Assembly (NCBI RefSeq): GCF_958298935.1
Contig: NC_084933.1
Span: forward strand, 31,993,834 to 32,057,833
DNA length: 64,000 bases
Origin: Phragmites australis
Taxonomy: Eukaryota; Streptophyta; Magnoliopsida; Poales; Poaceae
Reading direction: 5' to 3'
The translations under genes and the position numbers were made by a program. The notes under the pieces are model-generated. The model was not told the DNA's origin. It searched no databases and saw nothing but the letters and a program-made list of their open reading frames with translations. Below are positions 1 to 10,685 of this stretch, piece by piece. How positions within the stretch are numbered: position 1 is the stretch's first letter; each line of letters starts with the position of its first letter.

Positions 1-480
1 GCACTAATTAACAACAATAAAAAGGATAAAAAGATTGACCTAAATTTTTTTTCCAAATCCACAGCCCAAATGCAGCAGGGCTTCGCCGATCTCTCTTCCT
101 CCCCTCTCCTCTCCTCTCTTCTCCTCTCTCTTCTCAACTTTTCTTTTTTTTCGAATTTTCTGGTTTTTTCTCTAATTTTCGGGGTTTTTATAGACTCAGG
201 GCGCAGGGGGGCCGGCGCGGGGCGGCGGGCGGGAGGAGCTCTTACCGCCCTCTCAGGGGGCGGTAAGGACCTCTACCCGCCCCCTGAGGGGGCGGTAAGC
301 AGGGGGGCCCCGGGCGGGAAGGCCTACCGCCCTCTCAGGGGGCGGTTAGCACCCATACCCGCCCTCTGAGAGGGCTGCAGCCCTCTGAGAGGGCGGTTGG
401 CGCCTACTTTTATAAATCTTTTCGTCGGGAATATATTTATTTAAATTTAAACTCGAAAATATATATATAAAAAAAAACTC
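1..480. repeat. TC-rich tract followed by a cluster of GC-rich inverted repeats
   Basis: No gene is visible. Positions about 90-180 are an almost pure C/T tract. Positions 243-400 hold at least four short inverted repeats built on CCGCCCTCT / AGAGGGCGG or CCGCCCCCT / AGGGGGCGG arms with a 1-3 base centre, so each copy can fold as a hairpin. The block ends in AT-rich sequence (420-475). Such motif clusters are seen in plant LTRs, but no LTR boundary can be placed here. Confidence 0.5.
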
Positions 481-531
481 CGGCTTCTCTACCCCATGGG
501 CTTGCCATTGGACTATAGTCCATACGAAGAA

Positions 532-1083
532 CTACAGGGGCTGCTGCTGCCGCTGGGCTTTGATGGTGCGGTTCCAGTGGCCGGTCGGCGCGTTGGCCCT
601 GTCCGCCTCCTCCCGTTCGTGCTCGTCCGCGCGCAGAACCTGGAGGTCCCTCAGCTCCGCGGGCTCGATCCGGTCGTGCACCGCCCACCACCGCGCGTGC
701 ACCTCGTCACTCGCGAACCGCCGCAGCGCCGCCACGTTCCAGTTGCAGTCCTAGTCGCGGTAGCACAGCCACGGTTTCATGCCCAGGTAGTGCACCAGGT
801 ACACCTCCGCCGGTTCTGCGCCTAGCAGCCGTGCCTGCGCCGCCCGATCGCCTTCGGCCCAGACGTACTTGAGGAAGTTTGTGCGGCGCGGAAGGCCGTG
901 CCACCACGTGAACACCTCGTTCAGGTACCCCTGGTCGCCACCGTTGTAGGAGTCGATGCTGTCGATGCCCGACATGAGCAGCTCGAAGGTGCGGTTGCAC
1001 GGCTGCAGCACCATCACGCCCGAGTTGCAGAGCCCGCCGGTGTTGGCCGTGGCGCTCAGCTCCACCGCCGACCCGCACTTGAA
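532..1083 (-). pseudogene. GUX-like (GT8) xylan glucuronosyltransferase, 3' part, with nonsense codon
   Basis: The minus strand reads a GT8 family segment of the plant GUX (glucuronic acid substitution of xylan) type. These Golgi enzymes add glucuronic acid to xylan. Recognisable blocks in order are NSGVMVLQP, YNGGDQGYLNEVFTWWH, a spacer, then HYLGMKPWLCYRD and DCNWNV. The frame continues to a natural-looking C-terminus ending near 532. Between CYRD and DCNWN the expected tyrosine codon is TAG (751-753), a nonsense mutation inside the family's CYRDYDCNW block. Upstream the homology stops at about 1083, where the frame meets a stop; this may be an old splice acceptor (AAG before TGCGGG) or a truncation point. 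The rest of the enzyme, including the DXD sugar-nucleotide site, is not in the window. Family identity is fairly sure, and loss of function is very likely unless the stop is a sequencing error. Confidence 0.75.
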
Positions 1084-2529
1084 TTATTAAACGGGTTAAA
1101 ATGTGCCTATGCATCCGAACCTGGTGGAGACCCGACACAGCGGGAACTGTCGTTTCTTACAACAGAAACACTGAAACAATAGAATTATTTCCTACAACCT
1201 CATTCCCTACTGCCATGCATACCCAAATCTAAGCAGATCTGATCACCTCCTCTTGTTCCGGCTTCCCAGCAGACAGCAGCAACGAGAATGAGAAGAGGAT
1301 GCGGTAGGAACTGCAAAAGGCCAGCAAAACTTGAGAAAAGGATGAATGGATGATGTGCTCAGTGCTCTTGACCACTGATTCCGTTCTCACCATCTAAGGA
1401 CAATGATTCCGTGGAGCGGTAGGAACTGCAAACAACAATGGTACCTGCAAGTGCTCACTGTGACACCATCGAAGGGCTGAAGGGGCGGCACGAACTGCAG
1501 GCGAGGCCGGAGGGGGTGGTGCCGAGGCCGACGACGCTTGGCGTGGCGAATGGGAGTGGCGGTGGCAAATGGGAGTGGCGAATGGGAGTACCCGGTGGCG
1601 TACTGGCGCGTCGGGCATTCAGCTGAGTCAGGCGAATCGCGAATGGGAGTCAAGGAGATAGGGAGTGGTGACGGTGACCCGACCATTTTCGGCTGGCCGA
1701 TTGAGGCATTGAGCTGGGCTGGATTGTGGCTTGTGGGCTGCAGGAGAGAGATCCGATGTTAATCGAGTGACCCATGCATGGGCACCCACAGACGCAAGTA
1801 CAAATCCGTGCTCGATCCGTTAAAGTTTAGGTAACCGACCCATCAGACCTGTGGACTGAATTTAGCACTCGAACCTGCACACAAGCACCTGCAAACGCAC
1901 ACACCCTTTTACTGGAACACACACAAGCTTTTTATTGGGACGCACGAACATAGCTACCAAAGACACGAGAGCTCGATTATGCTGCTCGCTCACACTGCGG
2001 CTTTTCTATTTTGATTCACCGAATACATATAGAGCTAACAAAAAGTGGCCAGTATGGCCTCCTACATGCGCACGGTATAGCTGGTATGGCCTGCAACGTG
2101 CGTCATCCCGCATGTCTCGATTGTGTTGCGCCGCGCGGGTGTAGACTAGTGCATGGCTAGTAGGCAGCCGTGCGCACTATCAAAAAGGACACAAGCAAAA
2201 CTAAAGGGTGCAAATGACTGTTCTGTTGAACTCATTATCAATTAAGCTATTATCTAAATTCTCAATTAGCAAACATAACCTGGATAAAAATCAAAAGAGT
2301 CTTTGAACAGTGCTGCTGTGACCAAACAGAGGGCCCAGAACTAAATATACTTAGCCAAGACAAAACTGATAGTAACATATATCAAAAACAAAACTGACAG
2401 TAGCATCATCACAAGCCTTTATCTGAGCTTTCAGTTCAACTTTATCATCACAGAGCAATACTCCAAAAATAACTCACTGTCCAGAGCATCATCATTGTCA
2501 AGAGCATTATCACATAAGAGGAAAACTCA
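1084..2529. other. No recognisable gene
   Basis: I see no conserved coding region. There is a small imperfect repeat of GGCRAATGGGAGT at about 1544-1592 with a related copy near 1640, and a repeated GGTAGGAACTGCAAA at about 1303 and 1418. Open frames here are short and show no family motif. Confidence 0.5.
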
Positions 2530-2740
2530 CTGAGCGGGGAGGAGGAGGCCGGTGAGGAGGAGGAGGCTGGCGCGGAGGAGAGCTCGGAGACTGGGGAGGA
2601 GGTGGCCGGGGAGGAGGAGGCCAGGGGGAGGGGGCCGAGGAGGAGGAGGCCGGCGCGGAGGAGAGCTCAGAGACCGGGGAGGAGGAGGCCGGCGCAGAGG
2701 AGAGCTCAGAGACGGGGAGGCGTAGGGAGGAGAAGACTGG
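2530..2740. repeat. Purine-rich minisatellite (GGAGGAGGCCGG / GGAGAGCTC units)
   Basis: Imperfect tandem units of GAGGAGGAGGCCGGCGCGGA and GGAGAGCTCRGAGA repeat about four times. The complementary strand gives proline/serine-rich open frames, which I take as a composition artefact. It ends directly before the LTR that starts at 2766. Confidence 0.7.
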
Positions 2741-3627
2741 GGACGACAATGGTCACAACGGCGGCTGTAACATCCTGAGTTTAAGCATGCCAATTAGTTA
2801 CAAATTTCACTCCAAATTAAAATTTTTAGGAGTAATTAAGCCAACTAAGGTTAAAGAAAAATGTATGTGGATATGTATATATATCAGTATATACACATTC
2901 ATATATGATGGAAATGTTAAGTTGAATAAGTGCTACAGGGTGCACTAGAATCAGTTTTGAAGTAAACTCAATTAAATAGGTTTATATGCATTACTTGAGG
3001 TTTTTAAGGTTCCTTGTGTGGGGAATTGAAAATTGAATGTCTCTCAATTTCAAATCTACTCATAGATTCTATTCAGCATAAATCCAAATTCAAGCTTGAA
3101 TCTTTTAATTCAAACCATCCTAGAAAGTCCCGAGAACCAAGTTCAAATGTTCCAAATGAAGTTGTTCTGAATCCAAAGTCAAAACCAAATTCAAATTCTC
3201 CAATTTGAATTATTCCAAAACCTTTTCTTTCCCTCTTTCTTTTTCTCCTTCTATTTTTTCTTCCAGGCCGGTTTCCTTTTCCTCTCTCTTTTCGGCCCAG
3301 CCCTTTCTCATTTTCCCCTCTCCTAAATCTAGGCTGCAGCCGACCCACCGGCCCAGTCTTTCCCCGCACGCCCCGGCCCACCCAGCCATTCCCTCTCTCC
3401 CGCGCGCCGCGCTCGGCCCAGCTCGCCGCACCGTGCCGGCCCATTCGCGCGCGTGCTCGTGCATCCTCGACGGTTCGCTGGGCCATGCGTCGCTGATCCG
3501 ACCACGTGCTTGCGCACCTCTCGCCCTTTCCTTCCTTCTTCCCTTTCCAGCGTGACGCCACCTCCGCTAGCCACCGTTTCTCCGGGAAAATCTCCCGACC
3601 GGCCTTCGCGATTTCTGCTCAATCTTT

Positions 3628-3680
<53 letters not shown>
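3628..3680. repeat. (CT)n microsatellite
   Basis: About 25 uninterrupted CT dinucleotides lie upstream of the TATA box of LTR A. Confidence 0.95.
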
Positions 3681-3683
<3 letters not shown>

Positions 3684-3776
3684 GCCCATGCCTCTGCGCT
3701 GTGACTTTCGCGGTCCGCGCGCGTGGCCGACGCATAGCGCCCATACTCACCGCCTCTCTGCGCTCTCCCCCTTCCC

Positions 3777-3788
3777 GTATATAAATAG
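3777..3788 (+). promoter_or_regulatory. LTR A TATA box
   Basis: GTATATAAATAG is followed by a C/T-rich start region. The inverted copy of the family has the equivalent TATAAATAG at 8443-8451 (minus), which supports its role as the LTR promoter. Confidence 0.6.
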
Positions 3789-4234
3789 AGCAGCCCGCGT
3801 TTCTCTCTCTCCCTTTCTCCACTTCGCCGCGCCACCGCACCACCGCCATTGCCATTGCCGTTGCTGCATCCTCGCCATCGATGTCTTACCATCGACCTGC
3901 CGCCGAGGAGCCCCAGGAGCTCGGTGCCGTCCCTGTGCAGCTGCTTGTCTGCTGGAAGCCGACGTGAGCCGCCTGCCCGCGGAGCCGAGCTGTCTGCCGT
4001 CACCTCAGCGACAAGCCACCGGCCACCGCGTACAGCGTCGTCGTTCATCTTCCGGTGAGCTCCTTGTCCCCTTAGCACTGCCTAGTTAGCATATCGGCGT
4101 CCCCGTGCCCCCTCTTAGCTTGTTGCCGCACACCGCCATGCATTTGCCTTCGTTGTCGTGCTTGCGCTTGCCGCCGGCGTGCTTCTGCTCGACGTTGTGG
4201 TCCGGTCGTCGTGCCGTGATGCCTAGAAGCGCTA

Positions 4235-5550
4235 TGTCACGTCCCAAATTCCATAATCATGTGATTAAGCTTAATCATATATCATTAGCGTCATAATTAA
4301 ATTTGAGAGGAGTTATTTTGGCACATTAGAGCAATTTGTTTAAAATCATTTGGATAAGAGAAAGAAAATTGGGAGAGAAAAGAATAGAAATTGCATTGAA
4401 AATACCCATTTTCTCTAACATGTGGGCCCCACAAGTGGCCCCACCAACCCAACCATCAAATGGGGTAGCCCCACTTGCTCCCTCTCTCCCCACGCCCTCA
4501 CTCAGCAGCTCAGCTGCAGCTGCCCCACCTGCTCCCTCTCTCTCCTCCCTCACTCCCCAAGTTCTCTCTCACTTTCTCCCAAAATCCGAGCTCAAGTGGA
4601 GGATTCAAGGTATGCATGTGGTACCATTGCATTCTCTAGCTCATGAGCTGCTCATCTATCCAATTCAATTTTGTTTTCATGAAGAAATCGAGTAGTTCTT
4701 GAAGTTCTTGGCGTTCTTGAGCTTTTTGGAGCAAAAATAGAGTTTTGGTCGAAAATGAGTTCTAGAGTCGTGTTGCTAGTTGATGAGTAAGTTCCAGGAC
4801 TCTTGGAGTACCTCTAACATGTTCTCTTTTGGCTTGGAAATGATTGCAACTCAAATCGACCAAAAATCCACTCGAGAACAGCTTTTCTGGGCTGACCCGG
4901 ATATTCCGAACTCATCCGGATACTCCGGGTTCAGCAGAAATTGTCCGTTGAATTGTGTTCAAAATTGGTTAGGGTTTAGGGTGCGAGATTGGTTTAGAAT
5001 CATTTGGATGGGGCATATGCATGTTTGTGTAGCACATATTTGTAAAGTGAGTTGAATCTCCCGAGGGAAAAGTTGTGAAGAACCCAAGTCTGTATCACCT
5101 GGATAATCCGGTTAAGCCTGGAGACTCCGAGTCGTTGCATTATCGAGTAACCGAGAGTTTCGTTTGGAGCCTCGCTCGGAGTGTCCGGCACATCCCGGAT
5201 AGTCTGGACCAACCCGGAGGTTTCGGGTTAAGTTAGAGTAGTGGCTAACCGAGAGCCTTCACCGGAGGATGGCCCGGATACACAGGAACCCGGATACTCT
5301 GGATTCACTGGGATACTCTGGGCCAGTCAAATAAAAAGACAGTAATCGAGCGCCTCTCCTGGAGGTTCACCCGGAGGGTTCGAACCCGGATACTCCGAGT
5401 CAGTCCGGATACTCCGGATGGCTGTTATTTTTCAGATTTCATTTAGATCGTTTAGAGTTGCATTGTTTCGCATGTCTTATACTTCCAGCATGTTTTTGAG
5501 CATTGTGGCATACCTTGTTGCATTCATTCATGCTCATCATTGCACGCGTT
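4235..5550 (+). mobile_element. Solo LTR B, left part
   Basis: It starts TGTCACGTCCCAAATTCC and is preceded by CGCTA (4230-4234). The same five bases follow its far end at 10680, a perfect target duplication. It is interrupted at 5550 by an inverted LTR of family A and resumes at 9004. Without that insert it is about 2.99 kb and ends CTCACA. The stretch at 4890-5430 is packed with variants of CCGGATACTCCGG. No internal region is present between two LTR copies, so it is a solo LTR. Confidence 0.85.
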
Positions 5551-8500
5551 TGTAAGACCCCTATCTCAGGATCTCCTGTACCTCCTGTATCAGTCACTGG
5601 ATCAAGTAGCTGATACACATAATATAATAGTTGTAATATCACAGTCAAACTCGAACATAAATATTAAGGTTACTGGGTACAAAAGGTTACAAACCATAGT
5701 GTATATATTACAAACCTGGCCGAATGACCAACAAAAAAGCACAGCGGAAAACAGAACCCAAACCATAGGCAGCTAGGGTGCAAACGCGACTCTAGAGACT
5801 ACTCTTCAGCTCCGTCTTCACCTCTGACATTGGCGGGATCCGCCTCTTCATCTGAACTACAGTAAGAGTGAGCACGGAAGGCACTCAGCAAGCCCTATAC
5901 TATTTCAAGTTGTTGATAGATGCATAAATGGGTAATTCAAGGATAAGACTTTATGGTTTAGTTTTATGCGTAAAGCGGTTTATGCAGGTATTCTATTGTA
6001 TCACATATTATTGATATTACTTATTTTAAAACTGGCTAACAAGCTTTATCTGGGGTTTTTCGGTCCTGGGAGGGGCTACAACTCACTCCGCAGTCCCTAT
6101 TATCACATCTGGTGTACCTCTAGTATCATACAACTTCTGGCGGAATGAGCCAGAAACCTCATCACACGGACATCTAGTCCACACACTCACTCGTCAAGAC
6201 GCACGCACCCAGAGTCTAGTCATCAAGGTTATTGCCTTTGCATGTCCATGACCGTGCACACGGCTATTCGAATATATTTACACTCTACAGAGGTTGTACA
6301 ACTTTACCCATGCGATGTGCTCAGCCTCCAGCCGTTGCATGTGGAGGAGCGAATCATACCGAGATCCTCCAAACACCTTTCTTGCTAGGCTTTTCTACGA
6401 GACACCACAAGTACGAGAGACCATGTTCAGAATACCAGATTGTCTATGCCATCTCTCAAAATATTCTATAGAGGGCCAGATGGACACTTGGTTTCTCGCT
6501 GCTCCCTAGCCGCCTAGTATTATCCCCAACCCAGTCCGGTGAAAGAAGAGTCAAGTCCTGCCTATTTAGGACGCATGGTTGCACGGGGTGGCTAAGCATG
6601 ACGGCGCAATGACTCGGTCTTTAATCGGCCAGAGAAGGTATCTTCTGGCAATGAACACCACAAAGGTGACTCAAGCCCCCAGGAGCATCCTCGTCCAGAG
6701 TACTACTCCACCTGGCCTCGCCAAAGCAGTTTTCACCCATTTTACACATCTCCCACCATATCCCACACGATGTCAAGGAGTTCACATCCAGTACGGAATT
6801 CATAACTATCAAGGATTCATGGTATATGAGTTAACATTGATAATAGTAAATCTTATTTCCGAGGAGAAGTGTTTTAAAAGCGACGTCTCCGAGGAGACGT
6901 ATTCCATCCTAAGCATGTTAGATATCAAGGCGTCATCCAATGTTAATATATTTAACAACAGGTATTCCTAGGGTGATATGTATTCTGGATGATGACATAT
7001 AAGGCATGGCAGTGTTGATAGGATTTACTATTACAAGTAGTTCGAAAGAAAACGCAATATATAGCACAGGTGATAATAAGTCCGGTTTTAGTTGATCATG
7101 TATATTATTTGAAAACCATATGTTCAGTATGATCAAGGAGATAGGACTTGCCTTCTTCGAAGTTCTCTTCAGAGTCTTGGTTGTAGTCTAGATCCTCTTC
7201 TCTCCTGATGCTTCTTGCGCAGCACTCGTAGAACTATGGTTGCTCTGCAATTATGACTACGATCAATAACGGCTATACTAGAAAAGAACCAATTAATACC
7301 AAATGAAAAACCAAATGAGCCATAATGGACAACACAATGTGACAGATTAGTAGATCTCGATTTTAGATGAATTTTGGTGAAAGAATCGCCGAAATCGGAG
7401 CCAGAACGGAGAAGTTACGGCTCCTGGAAGTTTTAATCCAAATTAAATCGAAAAAAAAATACTAAATGGAACCATTCATGAGTGGGACCCTCTGAACAGT
7501 ACCTGGGCCCACATGAACAGTACTATTTGGGCCGAGTCCGGGCCGGGTTACACAGTGTTGGGCTAGCCCGCTGGGGTGCGACCCATAAATGGCTGGGGGG
7601 GGGGGGGGCTGGCAGGCCGACGGCGCTCGGGCCGAGCCGTGGCCCAGTTGGCCAGGCCGGGTCGTGGCTATTGGCCAGCCCACACGAGCGCGTGGGCTGC
7701 GATGACGGCTGGCGCAACACGTGCGGCGGAGGGGAGGGGCAGGAGCAACTGGCGGCGAGAAATCTCTCGATGATGCGCTTCAGGCAGCTCGCCGGTGTGG
7801 GATTCCGACGGGGTTTCACTAGTGGAAATTGACGCCGAGCTCCTTCGCGAAATGGTGAACACAGTAGGGAGCACGTCGACAGCGGTCGACGATGAATTTG
7901 GTGCCAGTCGGTGGCCGAAGGGGGGGCACCGGGGTGGCCAAGGACTAGGCAACACTCCCCTATACTGGGAGGCGCCCATCCGTTCCGAAGGAGGGTCCCA
8001 CGGCTTCTAGACATCACGGTACGATGACCGGCGACGCGAACGGGGTACTAACACACCGGCGGCGAGCTAAAGCGTGGCGGCGGAAGTCACACCTATGGCG
8101 GCGTACGACAACCGGCTGAGAGGAAGCTTGGGGGCGTCTACACGCTTTCTAGGAGGGGGCGTCAGGGGCTTGGGATGCTCACTGAGCTCAAGGACGGTGA
8201 GGAGTGGGACGGCGGCCGGTGATTCATCGAAGAGGTGACGACAGCGCTGATCGGCTGCTGGCGCGAGCGAGCTCCCGTCGAGCTCCTGGCAAACGGATGG
8301 CGCCCTAGGGACGGTGGAAGGGCCTTGAAGCTTCCTGGCAGCATGCGGTCGGAAGTTCGATGGCGGCGAGGTGTGAGAGCGTGGATGCGCGATAGCGGCA
8401 ATGGAGTGTGGGGAAGGGAGGGGAAAAGAGGCTAGGGTGGCGCTATTTATAGCCGGAGAGGGAGCACGGGAGGGACCGAGTGTGCGAGAAGGAAGGAAAA

Positions 8501-8998
8501 GAAGAGCGGGCCGCTGGTGGGCTGAAAGCAGAGAGAGGAAAGAATCGGCCCGGGAGTGAAAAAGAAAAAGGAAAAGGGTTAGGAATTAATTTCAAAGGAG
8601 AAATTTGAATATTACTTTGTATTAGGATCAAACCAATTGGAAATTCCTGAATTATGAGTTAGGGGTAAAACTCCGAGATTTGGGAACATGATTTGAATTT
8701 GAATTTGGACTTGGGATGGAAAGAACTTTAAGAATGGATTTGAATTCGAGAGAGATCCAATTCAAACCACCACTCAAAAATGTATCAAAACCAAAAACCA
8801 AACGTGAACGAATCAACTTAAGGAAGGGATTACCTTAGTATAAATTTGGAGCATTTTGGAATACTTAGCCAATTAATACCAGTATCAATACTCACACACA
8901 TACTTCCATGATTTTATGTGGCTTTAATTTACTATAAAAATTTTAAATTTGCACTAGATTTTGCTATTTAATTAATATGCTAAATTCAGTATGTCACA
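5551..8998 (-). mobile_element. Inverted solo LTR of family A, nested in LTR B
   Basis: Read on the minus strand it starts TGTGACATACTGAATTTAG at 8998 and ends GGTCTTACA at 5551, 3,448 bp. The flanking five bases are gcgtt (5546-5550) and tcgtt (8999-9003), a target duplication with one mismatch. Its 3' half matches, inverted, the sequence at 11.5-13.05 kb (same order of blocks, for example the CTGTATCAG segment near the end). A TATAAATAG box lies at 8443-8451. A run of about 15 G occurs near 7594. Confidence 0.8.
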
Positions 8999-9003
8999 TC
9001 GTT

Positions 9004-10680
9004 CTTGTTTAGTGAATAAGGAGCCAGAGTGTGGAGCGGTTGCAATTGAAGATGATTCCAATCTTCCAGATTTCTGTGAGTGTTGCTTGGGTTTTTATAG
9101 ACAGCCACCTGAGCAGCAAGGCAAAAAACTAAATATATTGCACATTTCTTCAATTAAATGAAGTCTAAAATTGATAAACTATGATTATGTATGTTTTCAT
9201 GTGTCTAGTTGAGGTTGGGTACAAGTGGGTAGATCCTATGTTGAATGCATTACTTCTATCTTAAAATGTTATTTATCCTTTCCTTGTAGCCTTAAGTATG
9301 TTGTTGATGTCTAGATTACAAGTTAAATCGAAATACTTAGCAATGCATAGGTCATACGGTAGAAGTCGAGCGGTGAATTGTCTCATCGTTCATGAGCATA
9401 GGCGTTATTTACTTTCGTAATGATAACAATGTTGGATATGAGATGATGATAGTTGTACGAGTGGTGAGTATGAGACGAGATGTAGGCGGTGCTAGGAGGT
9501 GTTTATCCTGCGTGGATGTGGAGTTCCCCTGGGTAGGGTGGGAGAGAAAACTGGACACCGTAGACCGCTTGCATCGTTTAAGCACCGATCTTCGGTGTAG
9601 TCAGCTTTAGCACTTATCATACTCACCACATGCTAATCTAATGGTAAGACGAGCCGAATACCTTTGTAGTTGTGGACATTTGGGGCTTAAACATCGACGG
9701 TGTGAGCAGGCGGGCTTGTAGTGGTACTAGTTTGCTCCGGGAGTAGTTCTAGTACCGCGGCGCTGTGCGATGCATGTTTCAAATGATCGGGGCTTATTGG
9801 GAAAGGTTGACATGAGTACCCCTTGTTTGGATCTGTGTGGTCATACAAGCCATATGATACTCAAGTCGTGTGGGTCCAGGAGTACCCCCCTGCAGCGTGT
9901 AAAAATATTTCGAAATGCCGCACTCTTGGTCATGAGCATGCTTCTGTCCATCTGTATTGGTTGTAGAGTTTTCGCTTATGGTTGATGGTTGAATATGTGG
10001 GAGATGGTTAAGTTGGTCCTTGTTTCATGTATGTTCATAATGGTTCCTGTTATTTATGTTCAGTTGGTTATGGCAGGTTAAAGTTATGTTGTTGTTGGTT
10101 AAGTTAGTTACTCACACATATATGTCTAGTTTGCTTACTGCTTGTGTTTAACTTAACCTTGTGGCTTTTCCTTGCTAATGGCTCAATGCATAATCCTTGG
10201 AGTTGAGCTATGTATATGTGCTATATATGGTTTAAGTCTTGCGAGTACCTTCATACTCATGCCTGCGTTTTCAGGTGCTGCTGGTGAGGAAGAGCCGATG
10301 TTTGGCTACTTTGTGCCTGCCGATTAGGGTGGCGAGGAAGAGTAGTGTATTCTACTCTTGGAGGTCGTGCTTTTGTGGTGGAGCCTAAAGGCATGTGGCT
10401 TCACTCTCTTTTGTTATATAGTTTAACTTTCCGCTGCGTAGTTGTTGTTGCCTTTTGTTGTAAATTGTTGCATGCTAAAGACTTGTAATATAAATGTTAA
10501 TTACTTGCTCTTTCTTAAGCTATGATGTGATGCTAATTGTTGGAAGGCATGTGTTCCGATCTTGGGCACAAACACGTGCCGGGACTACCGGGATGTTATT
10601 CTATTTAATCATAGAGGTTGTGATCATGAATGATGATCCTCCTGGTGATTAATTAGAATATTATTTGGAAATTCCTCACA
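9004..10680 (+). mobile_element. Solo LTR B, right part
   Basis: Continuation of LTR B after the nested solo LTR. It contains the usual T-rich R/U5-like stretch (10.2-10.5 kb) and ends ATTCCTCACA. It is followed by target duplication CGCTA (10681-10685). No coding region is seen. Confidence 0.8.
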
Positions 10681-10685
10681 CGCTA

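Larger units (their letters stand above)
2766..4234 (+). mobile_element. LTR of gypsy-like family A, left part (split by a nested insertion)
   Basis: It starts TGTAACATCCTGAG, a typical grass Ty3/gypsy LTR start, and carries a U3-like region, a CT microsatellite and a TATA box. It breaks at 4234, exactly where LTR B begins, and resumes at 10686 after the B target duplication CGCTA (4230-4234 and 10681-10685). The two parts together make about 3.8 kb and end TTACA at 13049. The second copy of the same family at 5551-8998 is similar in length and order. The outer target duplication is weak (gcggc before, tcggt after), so it may be an old solo LTR. Confidence 0.75.

Noticed and set aside
243..400. 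CRISPR-like regular repeats
   Set aside because: Spacing is irregular, units are self-palindromes, and the DNA is plant nuclear.
2510..2793. Proline/serine-rich open frames on the minus strand
   Set aside because: They follow the GA-rich minisatellite in every frame and have no family motif.
3073..4089. Long open frames on both strands (up to 249 codons)
   Set aside because: They lie in the U3/leader of LTR A, are driven by the CT microsatellite and GC-rich sequence, and have no conserved domain.
7594..7608. Long G run (and C runs at 45,903 and 49,326)
   Set aside because: Homopolymers inside LTRs; probably slippage or assembly uncertainty.
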